Assembly: GCA_964400495.1 (NCBI GenBank)
Contig: CAYNTS010000001.1
Span: 1-64,000 of the forward strand
Length of the DNA stretch: 64,000 nt
Origin: CAYNTS01 sp964400495
GTDB lineage: Bacteria; Fidelibacterota; Marinisomatia; SCGC-AAA003-L08; D37C17
Reading direction: 5' to 3'
Position numbers and translations under genes: made by a program. The notes beneath the pieces are model-generated. The model did not search any database. It saw only the letters and a program-made list of their open reading frames with translations, and had not been told where the DNA came from. Positions 18,736 through 27,993 of this stretch are shown piece by piece (the first letter of the stretch is position 1; every line of letters starts with the position of its first letter).

Positions 18736-19116
18736 TTAGTCCTTAAACTCATTAATTGTTTTCAATAAGTCATCCAAACTTGTTTTTAAATCCTTTAATA
18801 TTTTAACATCTGCAGTAGATGAAATTTTTACAATATTTTGAACTGTTTTGTCAGATGCCTCGCCAACTTTATCCATGTCTTTGAAATATTGTTTTGCACC
18901 TTTAATAGTGAATTTTTTCTCATACAATAGAATTTTAATTTGGTTTATAAGCTGAATATCTACTTTTCTATATGTTCGATTTCCGGCTTTATTTTTTGCT
19001 GGTCTTAATGATGAAAATTCAGTTTCCCAGTATCGTAAAACATATTGTTTTAAACCAGTTATTTCACTTACTTCGCCAATTGAATAGTATAATTTTTTTA
19101 TTTCTTTTGCTTTCAT
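18736..19116 (-). CDS. MerR-family transcriptional regulator
   Basis: This 126-residue protein has an N-terminal winged helix-turn-helix of the MerR type: YYSIGEVSEITGLKQYVLRYWE, then a wing with FSSLRPAKNKAGNRTYRKVD and a second helix pair up to about residue 80. The C-terminal 45 residues are a probable coiled-coil dimerisation segment without the cysteines of metal sensors. The effector is unknown. The nearest downstream gene is tRNA-Pro, so it does not obviously control a neighbouring operon. Confidence 0.85.
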   Translation of the reverse strand: MKAKEIKKLYYSIGEVSEITGLKQYVLRYWETEFSSLRPAKNKAGNRTYRKVDIQLINQIKILLYEKKFTIKGAKQYFKDMDKVGEASDKTVQNIVKISSTADVKILKDLKTSLDDLLKTINEFKD

Positions 19117-19175
19117 AACTCCAAATCCTTAAAATTCACATATAAAGTATAACTTTAAGTTAAGTCTGTAAAAAG

Positions 19176-19895
19176 TTAATTGCAAAGGAAATCTTTAGCT
19201 CCAATAGTAGCATTGGCACAGAAGTGAATTAAATTGTCTTTTAAAAGCTCAATTTTCTTATGATATATCTTTTTTCGTAAATTTCTTACTGTATCAATAT
19301 TGTACACATTTTGCCTGAAAACAATATTTAAGGTTGAACAATTATTTGGCATTCTAATGCGTGAATTATTATGCAGATACACTGTTTTATATCCTGTTTG
19401 AATCAATGCTGGAAATAATTGTGGATGAATCTTCCCAAAAGGTGGTGTATACGACGAAACTTCCTTGTTTAATAAATCTTCTAATAATTCTTTAGAGACT
19501 TGCAGGTCACGAATTAATTCACTCATTGTCATTTTAGAAGAACTGATATGAAGATGTCCATGCGACCCTATCTCCCATCCATTTTTAGATAATTCAATAA
19601 GTTGAGCCTTAGAAAGGTGTTTTGACCGATTTCTTGTAAAATTAACATCCCAATCAGAATATTCACCAATAAAACTACTTATTTGAAAAACAACTACATT
19701 AAATTTGAAATTTTTAAGTATAGGAAAGCCAAATTTAAAAACATCTTCAAACCCATCATCAAAAGTAATTGTTAGTTTAGAATTATTTTGGATAGATAAA
19801 TACTCTAAATGTTGTTGAAATAATTTAGGTTGAACATTGTTCAATCCTACCATCAAATTATTTGAAATATGATGGTAGGTTAAACACGTTTTAAT
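19176..19895 (-). CDS. polysaccharide deacetylase family protein, probable AUU start
   Basis: This NodB-fold carbohydrate esterase removes acetyl groups from glycans. It has TFDDGF (metal-binding Asp), SHGHLHIS (metal-binding histidines) and YTPPFGK. The family N-terminal strand YHxI is also present as LTYHHI, but it lies upstream of the first TTG/ATG (19856/19853) in the same open frame, which is closed only by the ald stop. The only sensible start is ATT at 19895, seven bases after GG of an AGGA (19905-19902), giving 239 residues. A 10-bp perfect inverted repeat (19846-19855 with 19870-19879) masks the internal ATG. The called start is inference; the extended N-terminus is well supported. 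The gene lies 12 bases after ald. Confidence 0.8.
   Translation of the reverse strand: MKTCLTYHHISNNLMVGLNNVQPKLFQQHLEYLSIQNNSKLTITFDDGFEDVFKFGFPILKNFKFNVVVFQISSFIGEYSDWDVNFTRNRSKHLSKAQLIELSKNGWEIGSHGHLHISSSKMTMSELIRDLQVSKELLEDLLNKEVSSYTPPFGKIHPQLFPALIQTGYKTVYLHNNSRIRMPNNCSTLNIVFRQNVYNIDTVRNLRKKIYHKKIELLKDNLIHFCANATIGAKDFLCN
19846..19879 (-). promoter_or_regulatory. perfect inverted repeat just inside the deacetylase coding region
   Basis: CCTACCATCA pairs with TGATGGTAGG (10 bp, 14-nt loop). In the message the hairpin begins 16 bases after the proposed AUU start and buries the internal ATG at 19853, so it could favour initiation upstream. There is no T-run, so it is not a terminator. Confidence 0.45.
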
Positions 19896-19907
19896 GATAT
19901 TTCCTGT

Positions 19908-21020
19908 TTACGAAATTGCAAGTTTTGGTGTAACAAAATCAAATCCAAATGCATCTGCAACTCCTTTGTGAGTAACATCGCCTTTATGTACATTTAAACC
20001 TGAAAGCAATGATTCGGAGTCGTTTAATGCTTGCAAATATCCCTTGTTAGCTAACATTTTTATGTATGGATAAGTGGTGTTTGCTAGTGCAATTGTTGAA
20101 GTATAAGGTACTGCACCGGGCATATTAGCCACACAATAATGAATTATGTCATTAACTTTATATGTTGGTGTTTCATGAGTTGTTGGATGGCAGGTTTCAA
20201 CACAACCGCCTTGATCAACTGCAACATCAACAATTACTGAACCGGGTAACATTAAAGAAAGCATGTCTTCTGTCACTAAGTTAGGTGCTTTAGCGCCAAC
20301 AACAAGAACTGCACCAATTAGAAGATCAGTTTTTGGTAGTAAATCCAATATTGTATGCTTGTTTGAATATAATGTAATTACATTTGCTGGCATAATATCA
20401 TCAAGATATTTTAACCTGTCTGCAGAAATGTCAAGAATATAGACTTTAGCTCCAAGACCTGCTGCTAATTTTGCAGCATTCATACCAACGATTCCACCAC
20501 CTAGTACTGTTACAGTAGCTGGCTCAACCCCTGGAACACCACTAAGAAGTTTACCAATACCACCCATACTACCTTCTAAACATTTTGCTCCATTTTGAAC
20601 AGCCATTCGACCAGCAACTTCGCTCATTGGAATTAAAAGGGGTAATTGGTTGCCGACTTGCACAGTTTCATAGGCAATTGCGATTGATTTCGAATTAATG
20701 ATTCCAGTTGTCAACTCTTTATCAGCTGCAAAATGAAAGTAAGTAAAAACAATTTGATTTTCACGAATCATCTCAACTTCAACTGGTTGAGGTTCTTTTA
20801 CTTTTACTATCATGTCTGCTGATTTAAAAATTTCAGCTGCAGTTTTAATTATTTTGGCACCTGAGTTTACATAATCTTCATTCGTAAACCCACTTCCAAT
20901 TCCAGCATTGTTTTCAACTAATACATCATGTCCTAATAAAGTTAACTCCTCAACTCCAAATGGAATCATGGAAACCCTATTTTCATTGTTTTTGATTTCT
21001 TTTGGTATACCGATAATCAT
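19908..21020 (-). CDS. ald: alanine dehydrogenase
   Basis: This NAD-dependent enzyme interconverts alanine and pyruvate plus ammonia. It begins MIIGIPKEIKNNENRVSM, with catalytic-region KVKEPQP and YFHFAAD(K), and a Rossmann motif VLGGGIVGMNAAKLAAGLGA (about residues 170-190). The length of 370 residues is typical. It is 27 bases downstream of pnp, an unusual partner, and probably shares the nusA-pnp transcript. Confidence 0.95.
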   Translation of the reverse strand: MIIGIPKEIKNNENRVSMIPFGVEELTLLGHDVLVENNAGIGSGFTNEDYVNSGAKIIKTAAEIFKSADMIVKVKEPQPVEVEMIRENQIVFTYFHFAADKELTTGIINSKSIAIAYETVQVGNQLPLLIPMSEVAGRMAVQNGAKCLEGSMGGIGKLLSGVPGVEPATVTVLGGGIVGMNAAKLAAGLGAKVYILDISADRLKYLDDIMPANVITLYSNKHTILDLLPKTDLLIGAVLVVGAKAPNLVTEDMLSLMLPGSVIVDVAVDQGGCVETCHPTTHETPTYKVNDIIHYCVANMPGAVPYTSTIALANTTYPYIKMLANKGYLQALNDSESLLSGLNVHKGDVTHKGVADAFGFDFVTPKLAIS

Positions 21021-21047
21021 AAAACTACCTTTATTTTAATTAATCGA

Positions 21048-23147
21048 TTATTGTTTGCTCGATGTCCTTTCAGGTTTTGGCAAAAGTGCTTTCATACTTA
21101 AACTTAAACGATTTTTATCATCTACTTTGAGTAGTTTCACTTTTACTTGCTGCCCTTCTGATACGACATCCTCCACTTTGTTTGTTCTTTCCCACTGGAG
21201 TTCAGAAACATGTACCAAACCATCTTTACCTGGTGCTAATCTTACAAATGCACCAAATTCCATTATTTTAACAACTTCACCATCATAAACTTCACCTGGT
21301 GTTAAAACCATACTGTATGATTCAATCAATGCTACAACTGCTTTAATGCTTTCAGAATCCTGAGCTAATACAATACATAAGCCATCTTCTTCAACATTAA
21401 CTTCACATTCATATTGTTCACACACTGCTTTAATATTTTTTCCACCTGGACCTATAAAGTCACCTATCTTATCAACAGGTAATTTTGCTTTTCCAACTTT
21501 TGGAGCATGTTTAGATAATTCAGTTCTTGGACTAGATAGACATTTATCCATTTCACCCAGGATATGTAGTCTTGCATCTTTTGCCTGATATAATGCTTTT
21601 GTCATTAAATCAATTGGCAACCCATCAATTTTCAAGTCCATTTGAATGGCAGAAATACCATCTTTTGTTCCAGCAACTTTAAAATCCATATCACCTAAAT
21701 GATCTTCGGTTCCAAGTATATCAGTTAAAATTGAATAATTATTTTCATCTTCTAACACAAGTCCCATTGCAACACCGGCAATAGGATTCTTAATTGGTAC
21801 ACCAGCATCCATTAATGCCAAAATTCCACCACATACTGTTGCCATAGAAGATGAGCCGTTAGATTCTAATACTTCTGATACAATTCTAATTGTGTATGGA
21901 AATTCTTCAAAATCAGGTAATACACCTCTTATTGAGCGTTCAGCTAAATTTCCATGTCCTACTTCTCTTCGTGATAAACCAAAGCGCATTCTAGCTTCAC
22001 CTACACTAAATGATGGGAAATTATAATGCAACATATGCTTTTTATATGTAAGCCCTGCAATATCATCTAACATTTGTTCATCTCGTTTACCACCTAAAGT
22101 AACAGTAGCAAGAGCTTGTGTTTCGCCTCTGGTAAAGAGAGATGATCCGTGAGTCCTTGGTAAAATTGAAGTATCAATATCAATGGGTCTTACCGTTGTC
22201 AAGTCTCTACCATCTGCACGGGTACCAGCTAAAGTCCGTTTTCGTAAATCTGCAGTAATTAAATCATCAATATAAGATTTGATTTTATTTAAATCATCTG
22301 GGTAATCTTCTTTCATTACCTCGCAAATTTCATCTTTGAAAAAACGAATATCGTCATATCTATCAGCTTTAACTTTGGGATCATTGAGAGGTGCAATTTT
22401 GTCTTCAACCATTTTTTCAACAGCAGAATTTAACTCAGTGTTTACCTCAAGCAATATAACTTCCCGTTTAGTTTTTCCACATTCTTTTACAAGTTCTTCT
22501 TGTAATTTTATAATATCTTTGATTACTTCAAATGCATATTGCATTGCAGATAAAAAATCATCCTCAGAAATAAAATCAGCTTCACCTTCAACCATTACAA
22601 TTGAATCAGATGTACCTGAAACTATTATTTCCATGTCACTATTTTCGATTTGTGATATTAATGGATTAACTACAAACTGCCCATCAATTCTACCAATTCT
22701 TACAGTTGCAACAGGTCCATCCCATGGGACATCCGATACAGCCAAAGCAGCAGATGCAGCTATTGTGCCGAGTACGTCTCCAGCATTTTCATCATCAAAT
22801 GATAAGACATTGATGAAAACTTGCGTTTCTGCGTTAAATCCTTTGGGAAACAATGGACGCAATGGTCTGTCGGTTAATCGTGAAGCAATTATCTCTTTTT
22901 CACTTGGTCGTGCTTCTCTTTTGAAAAATCCACCAGGTATTTTACCAGATGCATAAAATTTTTCTCTATATTCTACTGATAACGGAAAAAATCCCCTATC
23001 TTCACCTTCTTCTTTATTTGATGTCGCTGTTGCTAGCAATACAGTTTCTCCATACGTTAACAGAATAGATCCACTTGCTTGTTTTGCCATACGACCAGTT
23101 TCGATTGTCAAGGTTCTTCCTGACAATTCCATGCTTTTTTTAATCAT
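21048..23147 (-). CDS. pnp: polyribonucleotide nucleotidyltransferase
   Basis: PNPase degrades RNA 3'-to-5' using phosphate. It has two RNase PH domains (about 10-225 and 310-540), a KH domain with IGDFIGPGGKNIKAV (about 560-620) and an S1 domain (GEVYDGEVVKIMEFGAFV, about 620-690). The 699-residue length is normal. The gene directly follows rpsO, as in many bacteria, where the two are co-transcribed. Confidence 0.97.
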   Translation of the reverse strand: MIKKSMELSGRTLTIETGRMAKQASGSILLTYGETVLLATATSNKEEGEDRGFFPLSVEYREKFYASGKIPGGFFKREARPSEKEIIASRLTDRPLRPLFPKGFNAETQVFINVLSFDDENAGDVLGTIAASAALAVSDVPWDGPVATVRIGRIDGQFVVNPLISQIENSDMEIIVSGTSDSIVMVEGEADFISEDDFLSAMQYAFEVIKDIIKLQEELVKECGKTKREVILLEVNTELNSAVEKMVEDKIAPLNDPKVKADRYDDIRFFKDEICEVMKEDYPDDLNKIKSYIDDLITADLRKRTLAGTRADGRDLTTVRPIDIDTSILPRTHGSSLFTRGETQALATVTLGGKRDEQMLDDIAGLTYKKHMLHYNFPSFSVGEARMRFGLSRREVGHGNLAERSIRGVLPDFEEFPYTIRIVSEVLESNGSSSMATVCGGILALMDAGVPIKNPIAGVAMGLVLEDENNYSILTDILGTEDHLGDMDFKVAGTKDGISAIQMDLKIDGLPIDLMTKALYQAKDARLHILGEMDKCLSSPRTELSKHAPKVGKAKLPVDKIGDFIGPGGKNIKAVCEQYECEVNVEEDGLCIVLAQDSESIKAVVALIESYSMVLTPGEVYDGEVVKIMEFGAFVRLAPGKDGLVHVSELQWERTNKVEDVVSEGQQVKVKLLKVDDKNRLSLSMKALLPKPERTSSKQ

Positions 23148-23168
23148 CTTTTCTTCTTTCTTTTCTTC

Positions 23169-23438
23169 TTATTTTCTTATATTTAATTTTTCTATAAATG
23201 CTTTATATTGAGTAGGTCGTTGTGCTTTGATATACTTTAGTAATTTTCTTCTTTTTGATACCATACCTAACAAACCACGCCTACCTGAATGGTCTTTTTT
23301 ATTATTTTTTAAATGTGCAGTTATATTATTAATTCTTTCAGTTAAAATTGCAACTTGTGATTCAGCTGATCCAGAGTCATTTTTACTCTTGCCATGTGTT
23401 TCAATAATTTCTGCTTTTTTCTCTTTTTCTATAGACAT
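23169..23438 (-). CDS. rpsO: 30S ribosomal protein S15
   Basis: This 89-residue protein binds 16S rRNA in the platform. It contains the S15 signature: SGSAESQVAILTERINNIT, HLKNNKKDHSGRRGL and RRKLLKYIK. It lies between ribF and pnp, the common bacterial order. AGGAGA lies a few bases before the ATG. Confidence 0.97.
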   Translation of the reverse strand: MSIEKEKKAEIIETHGKSKNDSGSAESQVAILTERINNITAHLKNNKKDHSGRRGLLGMVSKRRKLLKYIKAQRPTQYKAFIEKLNIRK

Positions 23439-23448
23439 ATTTTCTCCT

Positions 23449-24384
23449 TTAATACCTATATTTCAAACAATTTACTTTATCTTTTTCTAATTGGTTTTTT
23501 AAGCTTTCAATATTTTTAAACTTAATTTCTTTTCTTAACTGTTTAATGAAGCTAACTGTAATTATCTCTCCATAAATATCAAAATCATCTTCATCTAACA
23601 AATGCACCTCTATCACAACATCATCTCTTTTGCTAAATGTTGGTCTAGTCCCAATATTACACATCCCAATCATTTCATTACTACATACTTTTGCATTGAC
23701 TAAATATGCACCATTTGAAGGAATAATTAAATTGGGTGAGCTGGGTTGAATATTTGCGGTTGGAAATCCAATTTCAGTTCCCCTATTATTTCCAGAGACT
23801 ACAGTTCCTGATAGCTCATAATGCCAACCTAAATAACTATTAGCAACTTCCATATCACCATTATGGATACAATTTCTAATTTCAGTACTACTTATTGTGT
23901 GGTTATCGACACAATATTCATCAATAACATGTAATTTATAATCATAAACATTTTCTTTTTGAAGTAATAACTCTTCATTCCCCATACCATTTTTACCAAA
24001 ATGGTGATCATATCCAACAACAATGTCAGATGGTGAAAAATATTCAATTATTATATTTTCTAAGAAACATTCGGCAGAAATATTTGAAAGCTGATTATCA
24101 AATGGTAAAATAACTAAAATATCTATTTTATTATCTTCAAACAATTGATTCTTTTTATTCTCATCCACCAAAAGAAATTTTGTTTCAGCTAATTCACTAT
24201 TGAGTACAAGCTTTGGATGTGGGTTAAATGTTATCACAACACTTTTTGAGTTGTTTATATTTGCAATACGAATTGTTTCTTCTAGCAATTTTTTATGCCC
24301 AAGATGAAGTCCATCGAAACTACCAATAGTTAAAACAGATGAATCTAATTTTACTATTTCATCTAAACAGCTGTAGATAACCAT
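23449..24384 (-). CDS. ribF: bifunctional riboflavin kinase/FAD synthetase
   Basis: The enzyme makes FMN from riboflavin and then FAD. The N-terminal adenylyltransferase domain has TIGSFDGLHLGHKKLL (about residues 20-35) and SSTEIRNCI; the C-terminal flavokinase domain has SGTVVSGNNRGTEIGFPTAN (about 190-210) and GMCNIGTRPTF. The length is 311 residues. It overlaps truB by 22 bases. Confidence 0.96.
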   Translation of the reverse strand: MVIYSCLDEIVKLDSSVLTIGSFDGLHLGHKKLLEETIRIANINNSKSVVITFNPHPKLVLNSELAETKFLLVDENKKNQLFEDNKIDILVILPFDNQLSNISAECFLENIIIEYFSPSDIVVGYDHHFGKNGMGNEELLLQKENVYDYKLHVIDEYCVDNHTISSTEIRNCIHNGDMEVANSYLGWHYELSGTVVSGNNRGTEIGFPTANIQPSSPNLIIPSNGAYLVNAKVCSNEMIGMCNIGTRPTFSKRDDVVIEVHLLDEDDFDIYGEIITVSFIKQLRKEIKFKNIESLKNQLEKDKVNCLKYRY

Positions 24385-25022
24385 TCCTTAAAACCATCTA
24401 TTTTAATTGCATTATCTTCACAATATTGACCTATTTTTGTGCGTTTGAGCGATATCAAATGCCCACAAGTTTTTAATGCAGAAGCAATATCCACACCTAA
24501 AGTACGAATATAGGTACCTCTGCCACACCTTACTCTAATATTAATCAAATCAGGTGAATATGATAACAATTCAATATCATGAATACTTATATTTCGCGGT
24601 TGTCTTTCGACCTCAATTCCTTTTCTGGCTAAGGAATACAATCTCTGTCCATTATGTTTTAATGCTGAATACATTGGAGGTATTTGCTGAATGTTTCCAA
24701 TAAATTTACTTAATATTGAAATTATTTTCGACTCACTTAATTTCGGTATATCTGAAGTTTTAATAATATTTCCAGTATAATCTTGAGTGTCTGTTTCTTC
24801 GCCTAACTTAATAGTTGCAATATATTCTTTTTCTAAAGACATAAGTGATTCAACTTTTTTAGTTGATTTGCCAAGACATAACAAAAGTATCCCTTCGGCA
24901 AACGGATCTAAAGTTCCTGCATGTCCCACTTTTGTTGGTTTAATTTGCCCACGTATTTTTTTAACAACATCAAAAGAAGTCCAATCACTTGGTTTCCAAA
25001 CTGGTAGTATAGCATTAATCAT
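24363..25022 (-). CDS. truB: tRNA pseudouridine-55 synthase
   Basis: TruB makes the universal pseudouridine in the T-loop of tRNAs. The catalytic aspartate is D39 in KVGHAGTLDPFAEG, with QIPPMYSALKHNGQRLY and VRCGRGTYIRTLGVD further on. At 219 residues it is short, lacking most of the C-terminal PUA domain, which is common in many lineages. The ATG directly abuts the rbfA stop. Confidence 0.95.
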   Translation of the reverse strand: MINAILPVWKPSDWTSFDVVKKIRGQIKPTKVGHAGTLDPFAEGILLLCLGKSTKKVESLMSLEKEYIATIKLGEETDTQDYTGNIIKTSDIPKLSESKIISILSKFIGNIQQIPPMYSALKHNGQRLYSLARKGIEVERQPRNISIHDIELLSYSPDLINIRVRCGRGTYIRTLGVDIASALKTCGHLISLKRTKIGQYCEDNAIKIDGFKEWLSTAV

Positions 25023-25397
25023 TTACGCCCCATCAGCTTCATTGTTGATTGAATGTAAAATGGTATTGATTTTTTCAGCTCGTTTTAATGAATCATCATA
25101 TTGAAATGTTAATTCTGGCACAAATTTTGAGTTTAAATTATTGCCTAAATGAAAGCGAATATTTTTTTTCATTGTATTTATTTTATTCAATAAATCATCC
25201 GGATTCAACTCACTATTCAAAAAACTCAAACTAACTTTAGCTAACCTTAAATCTGAAGAAATTTCAACTTTAGAAACTGTAATTATACCAGAACCAGAAA
25301 TATCTACATTTGCAATAAATATATTACCCAATATTTGACGAACTTCGTCAGAATATCTATCCGATCTCTTAAAAGGTCTATTTGAAAACTGAGCTAT
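25023..25397 (-). CDS. rbfA: ribosome-binding factor A, probable AUA start
   Basis: RbfA is a KH-like cold-shock factor needed for 16S 5'-end maturation. The body has ITVSKVEISSDLRLAKV, IRFHLGN and VPELTFQYDDS. The conserved N-terminal helix, RPFKRSDRYSDEVRQ, is encoded upstream of the first usual start (TTG at 25331). The frame runs back into infB, and the best start is ATA at 25397, eight bases after AGAGG (25410-25406), overlapping the infB stop as ATAG. This gives 124 residues, normal for the family. The AUA start is inference; the N-terminal extension is clear. It is coupled to infB and followed directly by truB. Confidence 0.88.
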   Translation of the reverse strand: MAQFSNRPFKRSDRYSDEVRQILGNIFIANVDISGSGIITVSKVEISSDLRLAKVSLSFLNSELNPDDLLNKINTMKKNIRFHLGNNLNSKFVPELTFQYDDSLKRAEKINTILHSINNEADGA

Positions 25398-27979
25398 GAG
25401 AGTGTCCTCTTTATTTCTTTGACTTCATACACTTCGATAATATCTTTATCTTCAAAATCATTAAATCCTTGCACACCAATACCACATTCATATCCTTCAG
25501 CAACTTCAGCAACATCTTCTTTAAATCGCTTCAAGGAAGTTAACTTACCTTCATGAAGTATTTCATCACCTCTTCGAACTCTTAGTAAAGCATTACGTAT
25601 TACTTTACCTTTAGTTATATAACAACCTGCTATTACACCTAGTTTCGGTACTTTAAACTTCATTCTAGCTTCTGCATACCCAATTGGTGTTTCAATTCTT
25701 TCTGGTTCCAACAATCCTTCTAAAGCAAGTTTAATTTCATTGATTGCTTCATAAATTATTGAATAATGACGAATATCAATACCAAGTGTTTTAGCCAATG
25801 TTCTTGCATCTGTTGATGAGTTTACGTTGAATGCTACTATTATAGCATTTGATGCAGAAGCGAGAGTAACATCATTTTCTGTAATCATACCTACAGAACG
25901 GTGCAAAATTTTAATGGATACTTCTTCTGTTGAAAGCCCCATTAGTGAGTCACTCAGTGCTTCGATTGAGCCATCCACATCACCTTTAATGATAATATCT
26001 AACTCTTGCAATGCACCAGCAGAAATTTGTTTTCCAATTTGATCTAGTGTTAATTTTCTAAACCTACGTTGTTCTGCCTCGCGTTTTAGTTGTGACCTTT
26101 CAAGAGCAATTTTTTTAGCTTCGCGTTCTTCTTCAAAAACGGTAAATACTTCACCAGCATTCGGCACATCTGAGAAACCTAATATTTGTACTGGATCTGC
26201 AGGAAATGCTTCTTTTATTTTAACATTTCGTTCATTTAGCATTGCACGCACTTTGCTACATTGGGTTCCACACACAAAAACATCACCAAGTCGCAAGGTG
26301 CCTTTTTGTATAAGAACCGTTGCAATTGATCCTCTACCTTTGTCAAGTTTAGACTCTACAACGACACCTTTTGCTAAAGTATCTTTGTTTGCCTTTAAAT
26401 CTAACATATCAGCTTCTAAAAGAACCTTTTCCATTAATTCATCAATACCAGCACCAGTTTTAGCAGAAATTTCAGCAGATTGGTATTTTCCACCCCAATC
26501 TTCTACTAAAAAGTTTTTTTCAGATAGTTCTTTTCTTATTTTCTCTGCATCTGCTTGAGGTCTATCAACCTTATTAATTGCGATAACGATCGGTACTCCA
26601 GCAGCTTGAGCATGATCAAGTGCTTCAATAGTTTGGGGCATAACTCCATCGTCCGCTGCTACAATAATAATAACTAAATCAGTTACTTGAGCACCCCTAG
26701 CTCGCATAGCTGTAAATGCAGCGTGACCAGGAGTATCAATAAAAGTGATTTTCTTTCCGTTACCCAAAACTACTTCATATGCACCAATATGCTGTGTAAT
26801 TCCACCTGCTTCTCCTGCAATAACATTTGTTTTTCTAACATAATCTAACAAGGATGTTTTACCATGGTCAACGTGACCCATAATGGTAACAACCGGTGGC
26901 CTAGGTGTTGCATTTTTTAAATCTTCTTCACTATCAACTACTTGAGTAATTTCTTCTGCAAAATCTTTTAATGTCTTTACTTCAAAATTAAACTCATCTG
27001 CAACCATAATAATGGTTTCCATGTCAAGACGTTGATTAATTGTTACCATCAACCCAAGATTCATACATACCATTATTACTTCTTGAACTTTAACATTCAT
27101 AGATTGAGCAAGCTCATCTACAGATGTAAATTCTGGCACCTTGATAATATTTTTTACTTCAGTAACTTGTTCATCAGTTATGACCGATTTTTTCTTTGGT
27201 TTTTTCTTTAGTTTTTTCCCAAAAGATGGAAGTGGTTGCTTTAATGATGCTGGAGCAACTTTAACATTTCCTTTTTTCTTTCCTTTTTTAGATTGATTGA
27301 TTTTGTCCGCAATGGCAGCTACATCAATTTTTTTAAGTTTCCTAGGCTTTGGAATTATTTTTGGCTCAATTTTATCAACCGTTGACTTTTTATTTTCCTT
27401 AGGTTTTAACTTTTCTTCTCTTTTTCTATTTTTTCTCTCAAGTTCTTTTTCTTTTTGTAATTTTAATGATGCCTTTTCCTCATCAGTAGCTTTTCTTAAA
27501 ACTTTCAATCCAACTGTAACTTTTTCCTTAGTTGATATTTTTGTTGCTTTCGAGGAGTCTTCTACAGTTTTAGCAGTTTCGCTTTTTACTGTTTCGTTCT
27601 TTTGTTCCGTAGCTTTATTTATTAAAGAGGCATTCTCTTTATCCTTTTCCAACTTGTCTTTTGCACTTTTCAGTTTATCAGAAAGTGAAAGTTTTCCATC
27701 TTGTAATGATGTTTTTATTTTTCTCGGTTGAGGTTTTGTAGTAGCAATTTTCTTTTTAACAACAGCTTTTCGTGCTTGTTCTTTTCTATGTCGCTCAATT
27801 TGCTGTTTTTCTTTTGAAAATTCTGTTAAAATTTTGGCATACACATCAAAATCAACTGGTGTCATATGATTTTTAACAGCAATACCTTCATTCTTAAGGA
27901 AATCAATAATATCATTGTGAGATATATTTAATTCTTTAGCAATATGAAAAATAAATTTCTTTTTAGTAGCTTCGGTCAT
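25394..27979 (-). CDS. infB: translation initiation factor IF-2
   Basis: IF-2 is the GTPase that brings fMet-tRNA to the 30S subunit. A first IF2_N-like segment (about 5-50) is followed by 220 residues of Lys/Glu-rich low complexity, a second IF2_N segment (about 280-340), the G domain with GHVDHGKTSL (about 367), DTPGHAAFTAMRARG and NKVDRPQA, then domains II, III and C-terminal tRNA-binding domain IV ending in YECGIGVQGFNDF. The length is 861 residues. It sits in the standard nusA-infB-rbfA-truB order. Confidence 0.97.
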   Translation of the reverse strand: MTEATKKKFIFHIAKELNISHNDIIDFLKNEGIAVKNHMTPVDFDVYAKILTEFSKEKQQIERHRKEQARKAVVKKKIATTKPQPRKIKTSLQDGKLSLSDKLKSAKDKLEKDKENASLINKATEQKNETVKSETAKTVEDSSKATKISTKEKVTVGLKVLRKATDEEKASLKLQKEKELERKNRKREEKLKPKENKKSTVDKIEPKIIPKPRKLKKIDVAAIADKINQSKKGKKKGNVKVAPASLKQPLPSFGKKLKKKPKKKSVITDEQVTEVKNIIKVPEFTSVDELAQSMNVKVQEVIMVCMNLGLMVTINQRLDMETIIMVADEFNFEVKTLKDFAEEITQVVDSEEDLKNATPRPPVVTIMGHVDHGKTSLLDYVRKTNVIAGEAGGITQHIGAYEVVLGNGKKITFIDTPGHAAFTAMRARGAQVTDLVIIIVAADDGVMPQTIEALDHAQAAGVPIVIAINKVDRPQADAEKIRKELSEKNFLVEDWGGKYQSAEISAKTGAGIDELMEKVLLEADMLDLKANKDTLAKGVVVESKLDKGRGSIATVLIQKGTLRLGDVFVCGTQCSKVRAMLNERNVKIKEAFPADPVQILGFSDVPNAGEVFTVFEEEREAKKIALERSQLKREAEQRRFRKLTLDQIGKQISAGALQELDIIIKGDVDGSIEALSDSLMGLSTEEVSIKILHRSVGMITENDVTLASASNAIIVAFNVNSSTDARTLAKTLGIDIRHYSIIYEAINEIKLALEGLLEPERIETPIGYAEARMKFKVPKLGVIAGCYITKGKVIRNALLRVRRGDEILHEGKLTSLKRFKEDVAEVAEGYECGIGVQGFNDFEDKDIIEVYEVKEIKRTLS

Positions 27980-27993
27980 TATCGCTATTTCTT

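Noticed and set aside
22336..22956. Long plus-strand ORF opposite pnp
   Set aside because: Shadow of the pnp coding strand with serine-rich composition and no motifs.
27297..27731. Plus-strand ORF opposite infB, hydrophobic and Phe/Ser rich
   Set aside because: Mirror of the Lys/Glu-rich IF-2 linker; composition is explained by complementarity.
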